Assembly: GCA_012798335.1 (NCBI GenBank)
Contig: JAAZNJ010000064.1
Span: 1-6,331, forward strand
Direction: 5' to 3'
DNA from: Candidatus Woesearchaeota archaeon
Lineage (GTDB): Archaea; Nanobdellota; Nanobdellia; Pacearchaeales; GW2011-AR1
DNA: 6,331 nt
How positions within the stretch are numbered: the stretch's first letter is position 1; every line of letters begins with the position of its first letter. Position numbers and translations under genes: made by a program. Positions 1 to 5,722 of this stretch are shown here, piece by piece. Below the pieces are notes generated by a model. That model did not search any database. It was not told where the DNA came from and worked only from the letters and a program-made list of their open reading frames with translations.

Positions 1-1
1 A

Positions 2-73
2 TTTACCTTTTTATTTATTATTATAGTAACATCAAGAAGTCTTTTTTATAAAAATTATAAAAAAGTTCATTAA
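2..73 (+). CDS. Possible C-terminal end of a membrane protein (partial)
   Basis: An open frame enters from the left edge and ends at the TAA at 71-73, giving 23 residues. It begins with a hydrophobic stretch (FTFLFIIIVT) and finishes with a basic tail (KNYKKVH), which is what the last transmembrane helix and cytosolic tail of a membrane protein look like. A T7 tract follows eight bases after the stop, as expected for an archaeal gene end. The piece is too short to name a family, and in sequence this AT-rich a chance open frame of this length is quite possible. The other two forward frames close by position 24 and position 51. Confidence 0.35.
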   Translation, partial: FTFLFIIIVTSRSLFYKNYKKVH

Positions 74-80
74 TAGCTTA

Positions 81-87
81 TTTTTTT
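81..87 (+). terminator. T7 tract, possible archaeal terminator
   Basis: Seven consecutive T lie just after the stop codon of the partial upstream frame and before the next promoter. Archaeal RNA polymerase terminates at short U-rich tracts without needing a hairpin. Placement fits, but T-runs are common in this composition. Confidence 0.3.
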
Positions 88-117
88 AAGATTGTCTCTA
101 ATAAGTAATGACATAAA

Positions 118-131
118 GAAAGATTTATAAA
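118..131 (+). promoter_or_regulatory. BRE/TATA promoter of the 144-aa gene
   Basis: GAAAGA (118-123), a good archaeal BRE, runs directly into TTTATAAA (124-131), a textbook TATA box. The TATA centre is about 25 bases before the ATG at 153, so transcription should begin at or within a base or two of the start codon and the mRNA is probably leaderless. This is the clearest promoter in the window. Confidence 0.75.
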
Positions 132-152
132 CCTTAGTCTTAATTCTTTTTT

Positions 153-587
153 ATGATAAAAAAATTAAATTCAAAATTATTGAAGATAATTCTCTTTGAT
201 GATTATTTAAATCAAAAAGAGAATTTAAGTAATCAACCTCACAATGGAAGTTATAACAATATAAAACTCTATGAAGGTTTTGTAAATTTGAAAGATAAAA
301 TTTTTATTAATAGTCCTGAAGAGTTCAGAGAGAATCTAGAAAAAAAACTTTTAGAATTAGAAGTAAAAATTAGAGATTCTAAACCAGACAAAAATACTTA
401 TTTAACCTTAATAAAAATGCATGGAATTTTATTAGGGGAATATGAAAAATTTATATCCAAGAATTATTATTTGAAAAAGGAATCTGAAATAATTGAAGAA
501 ACTTATAAACTTCTTAAAGAAAATGATTATCCCCTTAAAGACCTTGTATTAATTGGGAAGATAATTAATAAATATAAAAATAAGTAG
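153..587 (+). CDS. Small charged helical protein, function unknown (144 aa)
   Basis: I do not recognise this protein. It is Lys/Glu-rich, has no signal peptide or membrane segment, and reads as mostly alpha-helical. A short N-terminal helix (residues 1-18, KKLNSKLLKIILF) is followed by an Asn-rich, probably flexible stretch (20-36), then longer amphipathic helices around residues 54-76, 82-101 and 105-142. The start at 153 is fixed by the strong promoter, which places the transcription start on this ATG. No upstream Shine-Dalgarno is seen, in keeping with a leaderless message. It ends 12 bases before the next small helical gene at 600, and the two may work together. Size and helical layout resemble that neighbour, but sequence similarity is too weak to call them paralogues. 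The coding call is well supported; the function is open. Confidence 0.7.
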   Translation: MIKKLNSKLLKIILFDDYLNQKENLSNQPHNGSYNNIKLYEGFVNLKDKIFINSPEEFRENLEKKLLELEVKIRDSKPDKNTYLTLIKMHGILLGEYEKFISKNYYLKKESEIIEETYKLLKENDYPLKDLVLIGKIINKYKNK

Positions 588-590
588 AGG
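571..590 (+). promoter_or_regulatory. TATA-like element and Shine-Dalgarno before the start at 600
   Basis: AATATAAAAA (571-580) lies about 25 bases before the ATG at 600, and AGAGG (586-590) lies nine bases before it. Either signal alone supports 600 as the true start. The TTG at 649, the start of the uninterrupted frame, has neither a TATA at the right distance nor a Shine-Dalgarno. The TATA-like element overlaps Lys/Asn/Tyr codons of the preceding gene, so it could be coincidental. Confidence 0.4.
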
Positions 591-599
591 ATAAACAAT

Positions 600-1002
600 A
601 TGAAAAAATTAAAAGTATTTTATAAATATGAAAAATTAAAAAAAGAAATTGAATCTTATTTATTATGCAATAAAAAAAAATAATGAAGAGAATGAAAAAG
701 AAAAAATTTTAGATATAATAAATAAAACAGAGGCAAGACTAAAAAATTTAGAAAATAGTCTTATTTTTTATGATACAAATAAAAAAAGATATGAAAACTA
801 TTCCCATTATTTAAAAGGAAGCGCAATTCTATGTTTTTATTTTGAAGAGTATTTAAAAGAAAAAGAAAAATCTTTATTTGAAGGCTATTGTGTTTCTAAT
901 CATTTATTAAATGAAAGTGAGTTTAATAGATTAGAATTAGAAATTATAAAAGACTATATAATTGATTTTTCTAAATCAAATAAAGATGCAAATAAAAATT
1001 AA
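600..1002 (+). CDS. Small charged helical protein with a frame break (about 133 aa if joined)
   Basis: I do not recognise the family. From the ATG at 600 the frame gives 27 residues (MKKLKVFYKYEK...) and stops at 681-683, straight after nine A (672-680). The next frame is open from 640 to the TAA at 1000-1002 but has only a TTG (649) as start, without a ribosome-binding site. Removing one A from the run joins the two halves into 133 residues with a continuous Lys/Glu-rich helical character: helix about 1-22, a charged linker, a coiled-coil-like helix about 33-54, then helices about 60-90 and 105-125. No membrane segment is visible. The Shine-Dalgarno and TATA-like element both point to 600. 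The break could be a sequencing or assembly error in the homopolymer, a recent mutation, or slippage during transcription. If the break is real and uncorrected, the product would be the 117-residue TTG-started protein or nothing. It sits 12 bases after the 144-aa gene and 34 bases before dphB. Confidence 0.6.
672..680 (+). other. A9 homopolymer at a frame break
   Basis: Nine A separate two overlapping frames of the same gene. Eight A would give one open frame from 600 to 1002. A shorter A7 run (638-644) lies at the left limit of the overlap and is the only other obvious slip site. Confidence 0.6.
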
Positions 1003-1007
1003 ATAAA

Positions 1008-1016
1008 ATTATAAAT
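1008..1016 (+). promoter_or_regulatory. TATA box of dphB
   Basis: ATTATAAAT is centred about 25 bases before the dphB ATG (1037) and begins six bases after the stop of the preceding gene. Spacing implies a leaderless dphB transcript that is independent of the small genes upstream. Confidence 0.55.
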
Positions 1017-1018
1017 CC

Positions 1019-1024
1019 TTTTTT
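1019..1024 (+). terminator. T6 tract between the dphB TATA box and start
   Basis: CCTTTTTTCTTT (1017-1028) is a pyrimidine tract 17 bases after the stop of the small helical gene. It could end transcription coming from upstream. Because it lies upstream of the predicted dphB start site, it would not interfere with dphB itself. Confidence 0.25.
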
Positions 1025-1036
1025 CTTTAAATTGAA

Positions 1037-1795
1037 ATGTTTTATCTTATTGGTTTAGGGCTTGATGAAAAAGATTTGACTAATGAATCATTGAAAGTTT
1101 TAAAAAAATCTTCAATAATCTACTTAGAAGATTATACTGTCAATTTTCCCTATAATTTGGAAAAATTTATTAAAAATTTAGAAAAAAAAATAAAAAAGAG
1201 AATAATCAAGGCTAATAGAGAAAAAGTGGAGGATTTATCATTAATAAAAGAGTCAGAAAATAAAGATGTAAGCTTATTAGTTTATGGAAGCCCTTTAACA
1301 GCAACAACACATATTTCATTGATTCAAGAAGCAAAAAAACAAAAAATAAAATTTAAAATATTTTACAATTCTTCAATTTTTGATGCTATTGCTGAAACAG
1401 GCTTAGAGATTTATAAATTTGGAAAAATAACAAGTATTCCCAGATGGCAATCAAATTTCAAACCAAAAAGTTTTGCAGAGATAATCAAAGAAAACTTAAG
1501 TGTAAATGCTCATAGCTTATTGCTTATTGATATTAATTTAGATTTAAATGATGCAATAAAAGAGTTAAAAGAAGGCTTATCAGAGTATAATATAAAAATT
1601 TACAATGATAAAATTGTTTTATGCTCTTGTTTAGGAACAGAAAAAAGCAAGATTTTCTATGCAGATATTGAAAATATCATAAAATTGAATAGTGAATTAA
1701 ATAACAAATTAAATATAGAAAAACCTTATTGTTTAATTATCCCTGGAAAATTGCATTTTTTAGAAAAAGAAATCCTTGAAGGATTTGAAATTTGA
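1037..1795 (+). CDS. dphB: Diphthine synthase (SAM-dependent methyltransferase)
   Basis: This enzyme methylates the modified histidine of translation elongation factor 2, the second stage of diphthamide synthesis, using S-adenosylmethionine. The 252-residue length is normal for archaeal DphB/Dph5, a tetrapyrrole-methylase-fold family. Visible family motifs, in order: MFYLIGLGL at the N-terminus (1-9), YLEDYT (29-34), GSPLTATTH (84-92), SSIFDAIAETGLEIYKFG (112-129), the SIPRW segment (133-137), LLLIDI (161-166) and PGKLHFLEKEILE (236-248) near the end. The start is certain because the family begins with this short strand and glycine loop. One oddity: the third motif is usually GDP followed by ATTH, and its Asp is a SAM-binding residue; here it is Ser85 (codon AGC). 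No other diphthamide gene (dph2, dph6) is in the window. Transcription probably starts at the ATG. The gene ends in TGA and is followed by a palindrome-rich 119-base gap. Confidence 0.93.
   Translation: MFYLIGLGLDEKDLTNESLKVLKKSSIIYLEDYTVNFPYNLEKFIKNLEKKIKKRIIKANREKVEDLSLIKESENKDVSLLVYGSPLTATTHISLIQEAKKQKIKFKIFYNSSIFDAIAETGLEIYKFGKITSIPRWQSNFKPKSFAEIIKENLSVNAHSLLLIDINLDLNDAIKELKEGLSEYNIKIYNDKIVLCSCLGTEKSKIFYADIENIIKLNSELNNKLNIEKPYCLIIPGKLHFLEKEILEGFEI
1770..1786. repeat. 17-base palindrome in the 3' end of dphB
   Basis: AAATCCTT (1770-1777) and AAGGATTT (1779-1786) are perfect inverted repeats around one G. As RNA it would fold with a TTGAA loop and a six-pair stem containing two G-C pairs. 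It lies inside the codons for the last residues of DphB, 21 bases before a second palindrome. Confidence 0.5.
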
Positions 1796-1806
1796 ATAAT
1801 TTAAAG

Positions 1807-1830
1807 TAATTTTATCTAAAGATAAAATTA
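1807..1830. repeat. 24-base palindrome between dphB and ileS
   Basis: TAATTTTATCT (1807-1817) and AGATAAAATTA (1820-1830) are perfect inverted 11-base arms around AA. As RNA this makes a ten-pair stem with a four-base loop, 11 bases after the dphB stop. Part of the left arm, TTATCTAAA (1812-1820), could instead pair with TTTAGATAA (1864-1872). It may be a 3'-end hairpin of the dphB mRNA or a protein-binding operator; the AT content means chance cannot be dismissed. Confidence 0.5.
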
Positions 1831-1884
1831 GAGAATTATTTAAAAATACTAAAGAATATAAAATTTAGATAAGAGTTCATGAAT

Positions 1885-1895
1885 AATTAATAAAA
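1885..1895 (+). promoter_or_regulatory. Weak TATA-like element of ileS
   Basis: ATTAATAAAAT is centred about 25 bases before the ileS ATG. It departs from the TATA consensus seen for the other genes, and the whole region is A-rich, so the call rests mainly on spacing. No Shine-Dalgarno precedes the ATG. Confidence 0.3.
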
Positions 1896-1914
1896 TAAAA
1901 ACATAAAAAATAAA

Positions 1915-4782
1915 ATGAACATAAACGAAAAAGAAAAGAAAATTTTAGAATTTTGGAGAGAGGACAAAACTTTTGAAAAATCTTTAGAACTTACTAAAGA
2001 TAAAAAACCTTATATTTTTTATGATGGACCTCCTTTTGCAACAGGATTACCTCATTATGGACATATTTTAGGAAGTGTTGTTAAAGATGTATTTGGAAGA
2101 TTCTGGACAATGAAGGGAAGATATGTCAGAAGAATTTGGGGATGGGATTGTCATGGTTTGCCTATAGAGAATATTGCTGAAAAAGATTTAGGAATAAACT
2201 CTAAGGATGAAATAGAAAAAATTGGTATAAAAAAATTTAATGATTTTTGTAGAAGCAAGGTATTAGGTTATGCTAAAGAATGGGAAAAAGTTATAGAAAG
2301 AATTGGTAGATGGGTTGATATGGAACATTGTTACAAAACAATGGATAATGAATATATAGAAAGTGTTTGGTGGGCATTTAAACAACTTTATGAGAAAGGA
2401 TATATTTATGAAGGAAAAAAAGTTTTAATGTACTGCCCCAGATGTTCAACACCATTGTCTAAATCAGAGATAGCAATGGATAATTCTTATAGGACAGTCA
2501 AAGAAAATTCCCTTGTTGTTAAATTTAAACTTAAAGGAGAAAATGTTTATGCATTAGCTTGGACAACAACACCTTGGACATTGCCTTCAAATTTAGGATT
2601 AACAGTAAATCCTAATTTAAAATATGTTTATTTAGAAGATGTTAGAGATAAAACTGTGTTTTTAATTGGAAAAGATGTTATTAAAAATTTTTATAAAAAT
2701 GAAAATGAATACAAGATTCTAAAAGAGGTTTATGGTAAAGAGTTAGAAGGAAAAGAATATGAACCTTTATTTGATTATTACAAAGATAAGAAAGATGCAT
2801 TTAAATTTTTTCTAGGAGAGTTTGTAACCTCTGAAGATGGTACAGGTATTGTTCATACTGCTCCTTACGGAGAAGAAGACTTTGAAGTTTTCAAAAAATA
2901 TAATGTAAAAATAATAAACAACATAGATGAAAAAGGTCATTTTACTAAAGAAGTAAAAGATTTTGCAGGAGAATACATTCATGAGGTTAATGATAAAATA
3001 ATTGATTTCTTAAAAAAACAAGGAAAAGTCGTTTTAGTTAAAAGAGTTGAGCATGAATATCCTTTTTGTTATAGGTGTGATACAAAATTGATTTATATGC
3101 CTTTGCCAGCATTATTTGTAGATATTCAAAAAGCTAAAGATAAAATTTTAAAATCGAGTCAAGAGATAAATTGGCATCCTGAATTTTTGAAAGAGGGTCG
3201 TGTTAAATATTCAATTGAAACAGCTCCTGACTGGAATATAACAAGGAATAGATATTGGGCAACAGCAATACCTATCTGGGTTTCTAAAGATGGAGAAAAA
3301 TTAGTAATTGGGAGTATAGAAGAATTAAAAAAATATGCCAAAAATCTTCCTAAAGGAGAAATAAATTTACATAAAGATTTTCTTGATGATATAATACTTG
3401 AAAAAGATGGAAAAGAATATAAAAGAATACCCGAAGTTTTAGACTGCTGGTTTGAATCAGGATCAATGCCTTTTGCTCAATTCCATTACCCTTTTGAAAA
3501 TAAAAAGTTTTTTGAAGAAAATTTTCCTTCCCAGTTTGTTGCAGAATACATAGGACAAGTAAGAGCTTGGTTTTATTATATGATTGTTTTATCTACAATA
3601 TTATTTAACAAAATTCCATCAGAGAATATGGTTACAACAGGGACTATTCTCGCAGAAGATGGTCAAAAAATGAGTAAGAGTAAAAATAATTTTACAGATC
3701 CTATGATTTTAATAGAAAAATATGGAGTAGATGCATTAAGATTTTATTTAATGAACTCAAATGTTATGAATGCTGATAATCTCAACTTTTCCGATAAAAA
3801 TGTTGATGAAATCTACAAACAAGTTTTACTAATCTTATATAATGTAATAAAATTCTATGAAGAAAATAAAGGAAAAGAAAAGAATAAAGAAGATAGTAAT
3901 GATTTAAGTGATAGATGGGTTTTGTCAAGATTAAATGAAGTAGGAATTAAAGTAAATAACTATTTAGAAAATTACAATACAATAAAATCATCTTCTGAGA
4001 TAAGGACTTTTGTAGACGATCTTTCTACTTGGTATATCAAATTAAACAGAGAAAGATTTGAAGAAGATGAAGATGCAAGGGGCGTTTTAAGATATGTTTT
4101 AGAAAGTTTTTCAAAAATAATTGCTCCTATCATCCCTTTTGTTGCTGAAGAAATTTATCAAACAATAAATGGCAAAAAGAATTCTGTTCATCTTGAGGAA
4201 TATCCTAAGTTTAAAGAGAGTAAGATAGATAAAAAACTTTTAATAAAAATGGAGTTAATAAGGAAAATTGTCTCTTTAGGATTAAGAGAAAGAGACAAAT
4301 TGCAAATTGGATTAAAATGGCCTTTAAGAAAATTAACAATTTTTATGAATAAGAATGAATATCCAAAAGAATTAGAAGAAATAATAAAAAATCAATTAAA
4401 CGTGAAAGAGGTTATTATTAAAGAAAACAAAGAAAAAGAGATTAAAGTTGAATTAGACAAAACTCAAGATGAAGAACTTATTTCAGAGGGTTATGCAAGA
4501 GAATTATCAAGATTAATACAAGCATTCAGAAAAGAATTAGGATTAATAAAATCAGAAGAGATAGAAACAACAATCTATTGTGACGAGGATTTAAAAGATA
4601 AACTTTCAAAACTAAAAGAATTTTTAAAAGAAAGAACAAATTCTGTTTCAATAAATTTCGAAGACATAAATAAAGATAAAGAAATTATAAAGAATGTTAC
4701 AACTGATAAGGAAAGATTTAAAAATATAAATGAGTTTAAAATTAAAGATAAAAAGGGGTTGATTAAAATTATCAAAAAGTAG
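1915..4782 (+). CDS. ileS: Isoleucyl-tRNA synthetase
   Basis: This class I synthetase joins isoleucine to tRNA-Ile and hydrolyses mischarged Val-tRNA. The catalytic domain carries YDGPPFATGLPHYGH with the HIGH-type motif HYGH at 47-50, WDCHGLPIE (77-85) and KMSKS at 585-589. A zinc site at the base of the editing insertion is supplied by CPRC (174-177) and CYRC (385-388). The editing domain shows TTTPWT (217-222) and GTGIVHTAP (309-317), followed by GEED with the conserved Asp at 322. DWNITRNRYW (439-448) and DCWFESGSMPFAQ precede KMSKS. The anticodon-binding helical domain starts near residue 660 (DRWVLSRLNEV) and includes DDLSTWYIKLNRERF and IAPIIPFVAEEIY; a charged C-terminal domain ends at 955. 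At 955 residues it is somewhat shorter than the roughly 1,040-1,080 usual for the eukaryote-like class whose HYGH signature it shares, and the shortening lies in the C-terminal part. All catalytic and editing motifs are present, so it should be active. Confidence 0.97.
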   Translation: MNINEKEKKILEFWREDKTFEKSLELTKDKKPYIFYDGPPFATGLPHYGHILGSVVKDVFGRFWTMKGRYVRRIWGWDCHGLPIENIAEKDLGINSKDEIEKIGIKKFNDFCRSKVLGYAKEWEKVIERIGRWVDMEHCYKTMDNEYIESVWWAFKQLYEKGYIYEGKKVLMYCPRCSTPLSKSEIAMDNSYRTVKENSLVVKFKLKGENVYALAWTTTPWTLPSNLGLTVNPNLKYVYLEDVRDKTVFLIGKDVIKNFYKNENEYKILKEVYGKELEGKEYEPLFDYYKDKKDAFKFFLGEFVTSEDGTGIVHTAPYGEEDFEVFKKYNVKIINNIDEKGHFTKEVKDFAGEYIHEVNDKIIDFLKKQGKVVLVKRVEHEYPFCYRCDTKLIYMPLPALFVDIQKAKDKILKSSQEINWHPEFLKEGRVKYSIETAPDWNITRNRYWATAIPIWVSKDGEKLVIGSIEELKKYAKNLPKGEINLHKDFLDDIILEKDGKEYKRIPEVLDCWFESGSMPFAQFHYPFENKKFFEENFPSQFVAEYIGQVRAWFYYMIVLSTILFNKIPSENMVTTGTILAEDGQKMSKSKNNFTDPMILIEKYGVDALRFYLMNSNVMNADNLNFSDKNVDEIYKQVLLILYNVIKFYEENKGKEKNKEDSNDLSDRWVLSRLNEVGIKVNNYLENYNTIKSSSEIRTFVDDLSTWYIKLNRERFEEDEDARGVLRYVLESFSKIIAPIIPFVAEEIYQTINGKKNSVHLEEYPKFKESKIDKKLLIKMELIRKIVSLGLRERDKLQIGLKWPLRKLTIFMNKNEYPKELEEIIKNQLNVKEVIIKENKEKEIKVELDKTQDEELISEGYARELSRLIQAFRKELGLIKSEEIETTIYCDEDLKDKLSKLKEFLKERTNSVSINFEDINKDKEIIKNVTTDKERFKNINEFKIKDKKGLIKIIKK

Positions 4783-4826
4783 TTACTGATAGGTAATGTT
4801 TTAAATTAACTCTTTTCAAATAATAA

Positions 4827-4834
4827 TATTTAAA
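4827..4834 (+). promoter_or_regulatory. TATA box of the TrmB-family gene
   Basis: TATTTAAA is centred about 27 bases before the ATG at 4858, in the 75-base gap after ileS, and implies a leaderless transcript separate from ileS. The upstream BRE position is AT-rich and unremarkable. Confidence 0.55.
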
Positions 4835-4857
4835 AACAAAAAAACCTAAGTAAAATA

Positions 4858-5667
4858 ATGATAATCAAAGATGAATTTTTAAGCAGATTAAGGAAAATTT
4901 TCGATTTGAATCTTTATGAAGTAAAGGTTTGGACAGCACTTTTATCTCGTGGAACTTCTACAGCAGGGGAATTAAGTAATATTTCAGATGTTCCTAGAAG
5001 TAGAACTTATGATATTCTTGAGAGTTTAGAAAAGAAAGGATTTATTATTATGAAACTTGGAAAACCAATAAAATTTGTTGCATTAAATCCTGATGAAGTC
5101 GTAGAAAGAGTAAAAAAGAATTTGATAACTTATACCAAAGAGAGAACAGAAAGACTTGAATCTTTAAAAGGAGATGAGGTTTTAGGAGAATTAAATTCTA
5201 TATTCACAAAAGGAATTAAATTTGTTGAACCTTCTGATTTATCAGGAAGTTTAAGAGGCAGACAAAATCTTTACAATCATATTGATATGATGTTAAGAGG
5301 GGCTGAAAAGTCTATTGTCATTGTAACAACAAAAGAAGGATTGAATAGAAAGTTTGAAGCTATAATGCCTACATTAGAAAAATGTAAGAAAAGAAATGTT
5401 GATATAAAAATTGCTGCTCCTATAGACAATAGCAATATAAAGATTGCAAAAGAATTCAAAAAGATTTCTGATATTAGAGACATAGGAAGTATTAAAGCTA
5501 GATTTATAATTGTTGACTCTAATCAAATCATGTTCATGCTTTTAGATGATGAAAAATTTCATCCAAATTATGATGTTGGAATTTGGGTTAATACAGAATT
5601 TTTTGCACAAGCACTTGAATCTATATTTAACATTGCTTGGAAAGATATGAAACCAGTTAAAGGATAA
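4858..5667 (+). CDS. TrmB-family transcriptional regulator
   Basis: This is a DNA-binding regulator of 269 residues. Residues 15-76 form a winged helix-turn-helix: LNLYEVKVWTALLSRG, then TAGELSNISDVPRSRTYDIL with the recognition helix around 46-60, and a wing (GFIIMKLGKPIKFVAL). Residues 78-104 form a charged, probably coiled-coil linker. Residues 125-265 match the PLD-like C-terminal domain of TrmB proteins, including RGAEKSIVIVTTKEG and a final FFAQALESIFNIAWK helix. The position of the catalytic HxKxxxxD motif reads KARFIIVD (213-220), so the His and Lys are lost and the domain is expected to bind a ligand or dimerise, not cut phosphodiesters. In characterised TrmB proteins the C-terminal domain senses sugars; the ligand here cannot be read from sequence. 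No sugar transporter is nearby. Its targets are unknown, and it may regulate its own gene or the membrane protein gene that follows 55 bases downstream. Confidence 0.88.
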   Translation: MIIKDEFLSRLRKIFDLNLYEVKVWTALLSRGTSTAGELSNISDVPRSRTYDILESLEKKGFIIMKLGKPIKFVALNPDEVVERVKKNLITYTKERTERLESLKGDEVLGELNSIFTKGIKFVEPSDLSGSLRGRQNLYNHIDMMLRGAEKSIVIVTTKEGLNRKFEAIMPTLEKCKKRNVDIKIAAPIDNSNIKIAKEFKKISDIRDIGSIKARFIIVDSNQIMFMLLDDEKFHPNYDVGIWVNTEFFAQALESIFNIAWKDMKPVKG

Positions 5668-5691
5668 AAACAAGAAATAAAGACAAAAAAG

Positions 5692-5701
5692 GATTTAAAA
5701 A
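5692..5701 (+). promoter_or_regulatory. TATA box of the membrane RelE-like gene
   Basis: GATTTAAAAA, preceded by an A/G-rich stretch (ACAAAAAAG) that could serve as BRE, is centred about 26 bases before the ATG at 5723. The spacing fits a leaderless transcript. Confidence 0.55.
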
Positions 5702-5711
5702 TAAGTTCTTC

Positions 5712-5717
5712 TTTTTT
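5712..5717 (+). terminator. T6 tract between promoter and start at 5723
   Basis: CTTCTTTTTTA carries six T about 45 bases after the stop of the regulator gene. It could terminate that transcript while lying upstream of the next predicted start site. Low certainty in such AT-rich sequence. Confidence 0.25.
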
Positions 5718-5722
5718 ATAAT

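Noticed and set aside
30..60. Minus-strand TATA-like sequence (TTTTTATAAAAAAG) suggesting a divergent gene to the left
   Set aside because: The nearest minus-strand ATG (32-30) meets a stop after two more codons, so no divergent gene starts here.
1796..1914. A T-box or other amino-acid-sensing leader for ileS
   Set aside because: T-box motifs are a bacterial device, no specifier loop or T-box consensus is seen, and ileS is probably transcribed from close to its ATG.
3159..3341. Minus-strand open frame of 60 codons
   Set aside because: It lies wholly inside ileS, which carries all synthetase motifs on the plus strand, and its product has the Phe/Ser/Leu-rich look of an antisense reading of Lys/Glu-rich codons.
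4575..4775. Minus-strand open frame of 66 codons, hydrophobic product
   Set aside because: It is antisense to the Lys-rich C-terminus of IleRS; AAA and GAA codons read backwards give Phe and Ser, which explains the apparent membrane protein.
4783..4857. Possible hairpin TTAC-TGATAG-GTAA and partial palindrome after ileS
   Set aside because: The stem is only four pairs and the second palindrome is imperfect; neither stands out from AT-rich background.
5277..5483. Minus-strand open frame of 68 codons
   Set aside because: It is antisense to the PLD-like domain of the TrmB-family regulator and has no promoter or start signal of its own.
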